Assembly: GCA_905479075.1 (NCBI GenBank)
Contig: CAJQLA010000012.1
Span: forward strand, 1-64,000
Direction of reading: 5' to 3'
Source: an uncultured Gammaproteobacteria bacterium
GTDB taxonomy: Bacteria; Pseudomonadota; Gammaproteobacteria; Nitrosococcales; Methylophagaceae
DNA: 64,000 nt
A model generated the notes under the pieces. The model ran no database searches. It was not told the DNA's origin and was given only the letters and a program-made list of their open reading frames with translations. A program made the position numbers and the translations under genes. Positions 38,334-46,884 of this stretch are shown piece by piece. The stretch's first letter is position 1. Each line of letters opens with the position of its first letter.

Positions 38334-39689
38334 ATGTCAAATGACAGAAAAATGAGCTTAACTGTAAAAGTTTTATTAGGCATGTTCTTTGGTATTATCG
38401 TCGGCTTAATTATTAATTTCACGGATATGAATACAACAGGCAGTTTTATCAATGTTTATATTGTTGATGGACTCTTTTTTGTCGTTGGTAAATTATTCGT
38501 CAATGCACTGAAGATGTTAGTCGTTCCTTTGGTATTCTTTTCTTTAATCTGTGGTGTTTGTGGTATTGGAAGTATTAATACGCTGGGTCGAGTAGGCACT
38601 AAATCTTTTGCTCTATATATGCTCACTACAGCTGTTGCTATTGCTGTTGCCATCAGTATTTCTGCGTCAGTTGGACTGGGTCAGGGCATGGAGTTGCAAG
38701 CAGCAACAAGCTTTGAAACAAAAGAAGCACCACCCCTTAAGAATGTATTAATCGATATTGTTCCTTCTAATCCGATTAAAGCCATGGCTAATGGCGATAT
38801 GTTGCCATTGATATTTTTCAGCATTTTAGTAGGAATCAGTATCCTATTAGTCGGCAAAAAGGCGAGTAAATTTGCCGAAAGTGCTGAAATTGCTAATGAG
38901 ATCATGATGAAAATGGTCTCTATCATTATGGCGGTTGCACCTTATGCTGTGTTTGCCTTAATTGCACGATCAATCTCACAATTGGGTATCGACTTACTTA
39001 GCCATTTAGCAGGCTATGCCACTATATTGATAGGATCATTATTTATACATTTGTTTATTACTTTGATGATTGTTTTGAAGCTATTTTCCGGTTTAAGTCC
39101 AATCATGTTTATCAAAAAAATACGTAATACGCAGGTTTTTGCATTTAGTACGGCTAGTTCTAATGCCACTATCCCAATTACGCTTCGCACAGCGACCGAG
39201 CGATTAGGCGTTGATAATTCTGTTGCATCATTCACGGTACCTTTTGGTGCTACGATTAATATGGACGGCACAGCAATCATGCAAGGTGTGGCCACCGTAT
39301 TTATTGCCAATCTTTATGGACTAGATTTAACTACGGCTGATTATCTAACAGTCATATTAATGTCAGTATTAGCATCAATAGGAACGGCTGGTGTACCTGG
39401 TGTTGGTTTGGTTATGTTATCAATGGTCTTCACTCAAGTGGGCCTGCCCGTTGAAGGCATTGGTCTTATACTGGGTGTAGATCGATTGATGGATATGATA
39501 AGGACAGCAGTCAATGTGTCAGGCGATGCTGTTGTCAGCAGCATAGTGGCAAAAAGCGAAGGTAAATTAGATCTCGGCGTATACAATGATCGCCATGCCG
39601 GTGCTGTCATCAGTTCACAACTTCACATTGATGAAAAGACAGAACAAGAGTTGGCTAAAGCGGTTATCCAAACACATGATAAAAGCTGA
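38334..39689 (+). CDS. dicarboxylate/amino acid:cation symporter (DAACS family)
   Basis: 451 residues with about eight membrane helices and two re-entrant loops. Family signatures are AFSTASSNATIPITLRTA (the serine-rich HP1 loop), GATINMDGTAIMQG and GTAGVPGVGLVML (HP2). It imports a C4-dicarboxylate, glutamate or aspartate with sodium or protons; the substrate cannot be fixed by eye. An AAGGA site supports the start. Confidence 0.92.
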   Translation: MSNDRKMSLTVKVLLGMFFGIIVGLIINFTDMNTTGSFINVYIVDGLFFVVGKLFVNALKMLVVPLVFFSLICGVCGIGSINTLGRVGTKSFALYMLTTAVAIAVAISISASVGLGQGMELQAATSFETKEAPPLKNVLIDIVPSNPIKAMANGDMLPLIFFSILVGISILLVGKKASKFAESAEIANEIMMKMVSIIMAVAPYAVFALIARSISQLGIDLLSHLAGYATILIGSLFIHLFITLMIVLKLFSGLSPIMFIKKIRNTQVFAFSTASSNATIPITLRTATERLGVDNSVASFTVPFGATINMDGTAIMQGVATVFIANLYGLDLTTADYLTVILMSVLASIGTAGVPGVGLVMLSMVFTQVGLPVEGIGLILGVDRLMDMIRTAVNVSGDAVVSSIVAKSEGKLDLGVYNDRHAGAVISSQLHIDEKTEQELAKAVIQTHDKS

Positions 39690-39871
39690 GCGATCATAAA
39701 TAGTTAAATAAAACACCTTAGTATTTTTACTGGGACTTTATATGTCAGGAATCTGATATAAACGTATTTTATTAACTAGTTCCAAAATGTTATTGGCTTG
39801 GTTAAGTTAGATAATTGGCTAGCTATTTGACACGTCTAAACATGATTTAAAAAACATAGATAAGGAAAAAT

Positions 39872-42095
39872 ATGAAGTCAAAGAAATTTTTATTTCTGAG
39901 CAAAGTCATTGCACTAGGGATTCCGAGCATAGCCTTTGCAGAGCTCTATGACGTACCGACCGAGCTCCAAAAAGTTACCGTATCAGCACCAAAACCTTTG
40001 CCAAACAGTACAGCTAATGTGAGCCAAAATAATGTCAAGGCAATGCGATCCCAGTGATAGCGCTTCGTTGCTGCAAGGACTGCCGGGTGTTTCTTTGTCT
40101 GGAGCCGGGGGAGTGTCAAGTTTACCAGTGATTAGAGGTCTGGCAGATGACCGCTTGCGTATTAAAATCGATGGCATGGATCTTATTTCTGCCTGCTCTA
40201 ATCATATGAATCCACCTTTGTCATATATAACACCCGATCGTATTAATGAGCTGCAAGTCTATCCTGGCATTTCTCCTGTTAGCGTTGGGGGCGATAGTAT
40301 AGGCGGTACCATACTAGCTGGATCTTCCACTCCTGATTTTGCTACTGACTTAGACGAAATTCTGACTAAAGGGGAGATTGGTTTTTTTTATCGTAGCAAT
40401 GGTGATGCGCGCGGTGCCAATTTGTCAGCCAGTATGGCTACGCAGAACTTTAGCCTTAAATATAGTGGTTCTACTGCTAAAGCAAATAACTACGATGTAG
40501 GTGATAACTTTAAAGCTGCTGGCAATACGGCTATTGATGGTAATTTTTTAAGTGCTGATGAAGTGGGATCAACGGCGTATAACACGCGTAACAACGCGAT
40601 TGATTTAGGTTTAAAACTTCATGAAAATCACATACTACAACTTAAATTTGCCCATCAAGATATACCAAAGCAAAACTGGCCTAACCAACGAATGGATATG
40701 GACAACAATCGTAGTAACCAACTCAACCTGACTTACACTGGTGATTTTGCTTGGGGAACAGTTCAATCGGCTGTATACCGTGAAAAAACGCATCATAAAA
40801 TGCAGTTTGGTGAAGATAAGCAATTCTTTTATGCCATCATGGGTAATGCGCCAGGCATGCCAATGGAAACAGAGGGCGATAATCGCGGATTCAGTCTCAA
40901 AACAGAAATTATTGTCAATGAAAGAGATTTATTTCGTGTGGGTGTCATAGCACAACGCTATCGTCTTGATGATTATTGGGAAGCATCAGGTGGTGGAATG
41001 ATGTCCCCTAATACTTTTATCAATATCAATAGTGGCGAGAGGGATCGCTATGGTGTTTATGCCGAGTGGGAAGCAAACTGGAATGGTCAATGGAGGACCC
41101 TTGCAGGGGTTCGCCACGAAACAGTAAAAATGGATACAGGCGAGGTTCAAGGATACAACGCTATGTTCCAAGCAGATGCTGATGCTTTTAATAACAATGA
41201 TCGTAGTCAAACAGACAATAACCTTGACTTAACGCTTCTTGCTAAGTTTACTTATTCTGATGAACAAAGCTATGAGTTCGGTTATGGACAAAAAACGCGT
41301 TCCCCGAACCTTTATGAACGTTATGCTTGGTCCAGAGCGGGTATGCCCATGCGTTTGGTTAACATGGCCGGCGACGGAAATGGTTATGTAGGGAATGTAG
41401 ATTTAGAACCTGAGGTTGCTCACACTTTCAGCCTGACAACAGATTGGCATGATAGCCAACAAAAAGACTGGGGAGTCACTTTGACACCTTATATAAGTTA
41501 CATTGATGACTATATTGATGCAGAAAGGTGTAGCGGCGGCGGTATGATGAGCCTTTGCATAGCAGATAACCTAACTCGCATCGATGGTTTTGTCTATTTA
41601 CAGTATCAGAATATCTCGGCAAAACTTTATGGAATAGATTTTTCTGCACATAAACATCTTTATCAGTCGAAAAAACTAGGTGCCTTACAAGGTGAAACTG
41701 TCATCAATTATGTACGTGGTAAAAATCGTGATAATGGTGATGATCTTTATAACATAATGCCATTGAATGCTACATTTTCACTGCAACACACTATGCGTGA
41801 CTGGCATAACACGGTCGAATGGCAACTTGTGTCAGCTAAAAATAAAGTCAGCGATGAACGTAACGAACAGCAAACTTCTGGCTATGGCTTATTGCATATA
41901 CGAACAGGCTATCAATGGGACAATGTTCGTATCGATTTTGGCATCGAAAATGTCTTTGACAAGTTCTATAGTGAACCATTGGGTGGAGCCTATACTGGAC
42001 AAGGTGTAACGCTAACAGCAAACGGTGTCCCATGGGGTATCACTGTTCCGGGTATGGGACGCTCTTTCTATACTGGTATCAACTATCAATTTTGA
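39872..42095 (+). pseudogene. TonB-dependent receptor, copper (OprC/NosA) type, split by a one-base frameshift
   Basis: The 5' part (39872-40057, 61 residues) has a signal peptide ending SIAFA and enters the plug domain, then stops at TGA 40055. The rest (frame +1, through 42095) carries the plug (SDSASLLQGLPGVSL, RGLADDRLRIKIDG, ISPVSVGGDSIGGT) and a complete 22-strand-type barrel ending in phenylalanine. Removing one C from the CCC at 40050-40052 joins them exactly as RSSDSASLLQG. The plug has CSNHM, the CxxxM copper ligand pattern of OprC, and the barrel has Met-rich loops. It may be a pseudogene, an assembly error or a frameshifted gene. Confidence 0.8.
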
Positions 42096-42110
42096 ATCTT
42101 ACAAAAATAA

Positions 42111-42140
42111 AAAAACCCCAGCAATACTGCTGAGGCTTTT
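42111..42140. terminator. terminator between the TonB receptor and tRNA-Thr
   Basis: CAGCA pairs with TGCTG and the outer CC with GG around one C-A mismatch. A-tracts lie to the left and T-rich sequence to the right, so it can end transcripts from the receptor (plus) and from tRNA-Thr (minus). Confidence 0.65.
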
Positions 42141-42147
42141 ATATATC

Positions 42148-42223
42148 TGGAGCCGGAGATAAGACTTGAACTTACGACCCTCTGATTACAAATCAGATGC
42201 TCTACCAACTGAGCTACACCGGC
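42148..42223 (-). tRNA. tRNA-Thr(TGT)
   Basis: 76 bases with encoded CCA, read on the minus strand. The anticodon loop TTTGTAA gives TGT. The acceptor stem GCCGGTG pairs with CTCCGGC with a T-T mismatch at 6-67 and has T at the discriminator position. D-arm and T-arm are otherwise normal. Confidence 0.93.
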
Positions 42224-42236
42224 TAAGAAGAGCGAA

Positions 42237-42265
42237 ATTATACGGATGCCTAAGCTGCTTAGCAA
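42237..42265 (-). promoter_or_regulatory. promoter of tRNA-Thr
   Basis: On the minus strand, TTGCTA and TATAAT are separated by 17 bp, ending 13 bases before the tRNA 5' end. A perfect 13-base palindrome (42250-42262) overlaps the -35 element and spacer. Confidence 0.75.
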
Positions 42266-42436
42266 GTAAAAAATTGATTTATCGTAGAGATCTTTTGACG
42301 TGATATTTTGAAACTGAATGCCATTTCACGTGAACAGATAAAATTTTAATCACTAAACGTTTTTATATTGTTTTGTATTGTCATCCTTTAACTCTGAGGT
42401 GTAGCAAGGAGTAACTAATCATGGCTATAATAACTC

Positions 42437-45271
42437 TTAGGGTATGTCATGAGGAGTTAATTCTGGCTCGTTTAAATTTTTGATAAACACCTCGCGAGTG
42501 GCATTACGTAATGCAATGGCGGCAGCCCAGTCGGCTGCAGTAGGCACAATAGGCTCATCAACAATAATAGTTACCGTTCCATGATGAGACATTTTAGAAT
42601 CAGCGCGTAATATTGAGCGCGTGCCTTTAATCGTTACAGGTAAGATTGGTAGTTCAGCTTGTGCGGCGGTAATAAATGCACCCATGTGCAGAGGCAAAAG
42701 TCCAGGCACGCGGGTAAAAGTGCCCTCGGGGAAGAATAATAGAGATTGGCCTGCTTTTGCTTTAACAGTCGTTTGTAGAGCATCGGTTACACCTTGTTGA
42801 ATATGGGAACGTTCAACAAATACCGTACCGATCCGGCATAGAAAGCAATTAGCAAAATATTGTTTGGCCAATTCTGCTTTAGCTACAAAAGAAATCTTAC
42901 AAGGTAAGACTGCTACAAGAACTATTGCATCAAGGTAGCTGGCATGATTGGAAACTATGACGCAGGGTTTATCCCAAGACCATTTTTCAAAGCCTTCGAA
43001 TTTTATCGGTATCCGAGTTAAAGCAAAGAGTAGCCGTGCACTCGTCTGCATAATCGACCAGCGCCAGCCAGAATGCGGTACTAGGATAACCAACAACCAG
43101 GTCGGGATAACAAGCAGCCAGAATATGACCTTTGCATAGAGTGCGTAACTGAATTTGACACTATGCTGCCATAAGCTAGTGAGTTGTGGCTTGAATGATG
43201 TTGCCATTAAGCGCAGAACCTGTAACCAGACTGCCCGTGGCTTTTCATGAAGTTGACCGTGTTCATAGCGTTCACGGACAGCAGCTCTACGGATTTTACC
43301 GCTTGAAGTTTTTAATACTGTATGTGGCGGAGCAATAATAGTGTCATCAGGCGGCATTCCAAGCACATCAGTCGCTATACCTTGAACTTGTTGTTGCAAT
43401 GCTTCTAATCTATGTGGATCGTTTTCACGTGCTTCTGCTACCACAACGACTCGTTCGCTAGCTGTGTTAGGGTCTAGTGTGCCAAATACTGCCACACAGC
43501 CTTTTCGTATACTTGGAATCTCGCCGACCGCTTCTTCGACATCATAAGGAGATATATTGCGGCCTGCATGGATAATAATATCTTTAACACGGCTTGTGAG
43601 ATAAACATTACCATTTGCGATATAAGCTAAATCGTTCGTATCCAGCCAAGCATCATCAAAAAGGCGTAAGCTTGCTTTGACATTATTGAAGTAACCTTTG
43701 GTTGCTGATGGTCCTTTAAATTCTAGTCTTCCTTGCTGACGTTCTGGTAGCTCGTGCCCCGTTTTATCAACAATACGGATCTGGTAGCCGGCTAATGGCT
43801 GTCCACAAGAAACAAATTCCAACACACTGTTATCTGAAGGTGCTGTTTGTTGTGCTTTTCCCATGGATAGGAAGGGATCACGTTGAATACGATCAATTAT
43901 CGGCTCACAATCAGGTGAGGGAAAAGCAAGACCGACAGCTGCTTCTGCCAAACCATAGACGGGTGCCATGGCCTGTGGCTTAAAGCCGTGAGTAGCAAAA
44001 CGTTGTTGAAAACGTCGAACTGTGTTCGGCCGGACGGGTTCAGCACCGTTAAAAGCCAACCGCAGACTGCTTAAATCAAGGTTGTTAAGATCACTATCTT
44101 GTAATTTGCTTAAACATAATTCATAAGCAAAATTGGGCGCTGCCGTTAATGTAGCTTGATGCTTATCAATCATTCTTAACCAGCGTGAGGGTCTGGTGAG
44201 GAAAGATAAGGGTGACAGTAATATCAGGGGTATACCGTAATATAAACTACCAAACCAGGCACCAATCAGCCCCATATCATGGTACAAAGGTAACCAGCTG
44301 GCAAAAACGTCACTAGGCGTAGCTCGTATGGCTTCTCCCATAGCTTGGATGTTGGCTACCAGATTAGCATGCGTCAATATGACACCTTTGGGCTGACCTG
44401 TACTGCCAGAGGTATATTGTAAGAAAGCGGTATCACCTGCCTGTGCTGGGTAGTTATTACAGTTGTCAGTGGCGCTAGAGAGCTGTTCAGGGGTGACGAT
44501 ATTTCTTAATGTAGAAACATGCGCGCCTAGTAATCGTGCTAACCGCTTAGCTTTTGAAACCGTTATCATTAATACCGCCTCAGCGTTAGTAAGAATTTTG
44601 GCATGGCGGTACAGATGATCTTCAAGTTGAGATGGGCGAAGTGGTGGATAGATAGGGACGGGTATACCACCCGCCATTAAGATGCCAAAAAAGCTGAATA
44701 GATATTCACGACTTGTCGGCAACATAATGGCCACACTTTCACCTGGAGAAAGGCCCTGTTCCTGCAGACCATTTGCTATTGCATGTGCACCGTCAGCCAA
44801 GTTGGCGTATGTGATCAATTCTGCTTGCTCTGTATCACCATAAAGATAAACATGCGGCCGATCAGCATGCTGAATCAAATGCCAGTCAAGTATTTCAAGC
44901 AAGGTGTTTGTTGAGCGAGGTGGTGTGCATGCTTCATCAGCAATAGGGACTGGTTTAATCTCTGTTGCTAGATGTTTATCTGATTCAGCACTAGCTGAAA
45001 GTATGGCAAGCCATAAATCTTGTGGTGTTTCTGCGGTCAATAACAGGTTTTCAGGTAGCTCGATGTCAAAACTGTTCTCCAATCGTAGCAATAATTCCAC
45101 GATTGATAGACTGTCAAAACCTAAGTCGCGACCCAATGAACTGTGCATTGTTATTTGCAGGGAATGAATGCGTTGAGGGTGCAGTTCCAGTACTAACTGG
45201 CGTATCAAGTTCAGCAAACTATCGCGGCTAATATTTGCAGAGTGATTCGGGTGGCGTTCAGACTCTTTCAT
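42437..45271 (-). CDS. ACP / AMP-binding acyl ligase / 1-acylglycerol-3-phosphate acyltransferase fusion
   Basis: 944 residues from ATG 45271, chosen because GGGAGGTGG lies six bases upstream; the GTG at 45280 sits inside that site. Order: an acyl carrier domain with phosphopantetheine serine in GFDSLS (about residue 54), an ANL adenylating domain (about 115-660) with YTSGSTGQPKGV near 290, a membrane segment near 720-745, and a PlsC acyltransferase domain (about 770-900) with NHASYLD and FPEGTF. It probably activates fatty acids, loads them on its own carrier and transfers them to a lysophospholipid. No partner genes lie beside it. Confidence 0.85.
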   Translation of the reverse strand: MKESERHPNHSANISRDSLLNLIRQLVLELHPQRIHSLQITMHSSLGRDLGFDSLSIVELLLRLENSFDIELPENLLLTAETPQDLWLAILSASAESDKHLATEIKPVPIADEACTPPRSTNTLLEILDWHLIQHADRPHVYLYGDTEQAELITYANLADGAHAIANGLQEQGLSPGESVAIMLPTSREYLFSFFGILMAGGIPVPIYPPLRPSQLEDHLYRHAKILTNAEAVLMITVSKAKRLARLLGAHVSTLRNIVTPEQLSSATDNCNNYPAQAGDTAFLQYTSGSTGQPKGVILTHANLVANIQAMGEAIRATPSDVFASWLPLYHDMGLIGAWFGSLYYGIPLILLSPLSFLTRPSRWLRMIDKHQATLTAAPNFAYELCLSKLQDSDLNNLDLSSLRLAFNGAEPVRPNTVRRFQQRFATHGFKPQAMAPVYGLAEAAVGLAFPSPDCEPIIDRIQRDPFLSMGKAQQTAPSDNSVLEFVSCGQPLAGYQIRIVDKTGHELPERQQGRLEFKGPSATKGYFNNVKASLRLFDDAWLDTNDLAYIANGNVYLTSRVKDIIIHAGRNISPYDVEEAVGEIPSIRKGCVAVFGTLDPNTASERVVVVAEARENDPHRLEALQQQVQGIATDVLGMPPDDTIIAPPHTVLKTSSGKIRRAAVRERYEHGQLHEKPRAVWLQVLRLMATSFKPQLTSLWQHSVKFSYALYAKVIFWLLVIPTWLLVILVPHSGWRWSIMQTSARLLFALTRIPIKFEGFEKWSWDKPCVIVSNHASYLDAIVLVAVLPCKISFVAKAELAKQYFANCFLCRIGTVFVERSHIQQGVTDALQTTVKAKAGQSLLFFPEGTFTRVPGLLPLHMGAFITAAQAELPILPVTIKGTRSILRADSKMSHHGTVTIIVDEPIVPTAADWAAAIALRNATREVFIKNLNEPELTPHDIP

Positions 45272-45443
45272 TATAGCCACCTCCCTTGTAAATCAGGCTA
45301 TAGTTAATATGCCAAACTTTAAACCCATATAACTTTGACAGAACTTTGAGCTGTTTTATTCCTTGATATATACCAGCCAAGGAGTCTATTTCGTTTTGGA
45401 GTGAGTAACTTAACCATCAATAAGCTACTCGATCACCCAAACA

Positions 45444-45480
45444 AAAAAAGCCCCAGCAGTGTTAAATTGCTGAGGCTTTG
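45444..45480. terminator. terminator downstream of tRNA-Asn
   Basis: CAGCA with TGCTG and AAAGCC with GGCTTT pair around one mismatch; A7 on the left is the U-tract for minus-strand transcripts leaving tRNA-Asn. It shares its stem sequence with the hairpin after tRNA-Thr. Confidence 0.65.
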
Positions 45481-45487
45481 TATTCTT

Positions 45488-45563
45488 TGGCTCCCCGAGC
45501 TGGACTCGAACCAGCGACCCAATGATTAACAGTCATTTGCTCTACCAACTGAGCTATCGGGGA
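45488..45563 (-). tRNA. tRNA-Asn(GTT)
   Basis: 76 bases with encoded CCA. Acceptor stem TCCCCGA pairs with TCGGGGA-type sequence, the anticodon loop CTGTTAA gives GTT, and the T-loop is TTCGAGT. Confidence 0.97.
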
Positions 45564-45577
45564 ACAGAAAGGTGGCT

Positions 45578-45606
45578 ATGATAGAGATTTGGACTTGCCG
45601 GGTCAA
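45578..45606 (-). promoter_or_regulatory. promoter of tRNA-Asn
   Basis: On the minus strand TTGACC and TATCAT with a 17-bp spacer end 15 bases before the tRNA. It lies directly after the aminotransferase stop codon. Confidence 0.75.
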
Positions 45607-45624
45607 GCAAGAACTGTAATTTAT

Positions 45625-46806
45625 TTAACCGATAAACTCTGCAATCCGTTGTAATGCATTTTCTAGGTTTTGCTCACTGGTAGCAATTGATAAGCGGATA
45701 TGGTTTTTTAGACCGAATGCGGTACCGGGAACAACAGCAACACCTTTATCAACAAGTAGTGTTTCAGCAAATTCCAGATCGTCATTCACATTCGACATAC
45801 GGTCGAGTACACCACTGATACTGGGGAAAACATAGAATGTACCATCACTGTGTAATGATTCGATACCATCAATAGCATTGAGTTTTTTAACGACCATATC
45901 GTGACGTTTTTTGAACTCGACTAACATGTCCTGCACACATTGTTGATCACCATTCAAAGCTTCAACTGCAGCAGCTTGAGAGATTGAAGCAGGGTTTGAT
46001 GTGCTTTGAGATTGTATTTTCTTCATGGCAGCGATGAGTGGTGCTGGGCCAGCTGCGTATCCGATGCGCCAGCCTGTCATTGAATAGGCTTTGGATACGC
46101 CGTTTAACACCATTGTACGGTCGTAAAGATCTGGGCAAGCTGTAACCACATTATGGAAGCCTTTATCAGACCAAAGAATATGTTCATACATATCATCCGT
46201 GGCGATTAATATATTAGGGTGTTTACGTAATACTTCGCCTAAGGCTTTTAATTCATCTTCACTGTAGGCCATACCCGATGGATTTGATGGACTATTTATA
46301 ACGAATAGACGTGTTTTAGGTGTGATGGCAGATTCGAGTTGCTCAGGTGTTATTTTAAATGCTTGATCTTGGCCTGCTTCAATGATAACAGGTACACCTT
46401 CTGCTAGTAGTATCATATCAGGGTATGAAACCCAGTAGGGCGCGGGGACAATAACTTCATCGCCTTTATCTAATAGTGCTTGGGAGAGGTTAAAAAAGCT
46501 TTGCTTACCACCGACAGACACTAGAATTTGATTCAGTTGATAATCAAGACCATTATCACGCGATAATTTATCAATTACAGCTTGTTTAAGTTCGACTGTG
46601 CCATCAACAGCGGTATATTTAGTTGCACCACTATTAATCGCAGTAATAGCCGCTTGTTTGATGTTTTCAGGTGTATCAAAGTCAGGTTCACCAGCACCAA
46701 GACCGATGACATCTTTACCTTCGGCTTTAAGGGCAGCTGCACGGGCAGTGATAGCAAGAGTAGGAGAGGGTTTAATACTTTGAACGCGTTGAGAGAGCTT
46801 GATATC
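45625..46806 (-). CDS. class I pyridoxal-phosphate aspartate aminotransferase
   Basis: 393 residues from TTG 46806. The upstream GTG at 46830 is rejected because the AGAAGG ribosome site lies between it and TTG, and family proteins begin MxIKLSxRVQxIKPSPT. Conserved strings are GLGAGEPDFDTP, the cofactor contacts in NSPSNPSGMAY and DDMYEHI, and the PLP lysine in GVSKAYSMTGWRIGY (about residue 234). This is the AspC-like subgroup Ibeta and makes aspartate from oxaloacetate and glutamate. It is divergent from uvrB. Confidence 0.92.
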   Translation of the reverse strand, partial: DIKLSQRVQSIKPSPTLAITARAAALKAEGKDVIGLGAGEPDFDTPENIKQAAITAINSGATKYTAVDGTVELKQAVIDKLSRDNGLDYQLNQILVSVGGKQSFFNLSQALLDKGDEVIVPAPYWVSYPDMILLAEGVPVIIEAGQDQAFKITPEQLESAITPKTRLFVINSPSNPSGMAYSEDELKALGEVLRKHPNILIATDDMYEHILWSDKGFHNVVTACPDLYDRTMVLNGVSKAYSMTGWRIGYAAGPAPLIAAMKKIQSQSTSNPASISQAAAVEALNGDQQCVQDMLVEFKKRHDMVVKKLNAIDGIESLHSDGTFYVFPSISGVLDRMSNVNDDLEFAETLLVDKGVAVVPGTAFGLKNHIRLSIATSEQNLENALQRIAEFIG

Positions 46807-46884
46807 CAAAATCTTTCCTTCTGAAAACACAAATTAAAGAGATGTCAGGTAATATACGCCAAAGATGAATTATGCAGAAGATGT

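Noticed and set aside
39690..39871. Fur box or clear promoter before the TonB receptor
   Set aside because: TTGACA is present at 39827 but no good -10 lies at the right spacing, and no 19-base Fur-like dyad was seen.
46831..46884. LexA box before uvrB
   Set aside because: No CTGT-N8-ACAG pattern occurs in the short divergent gap.
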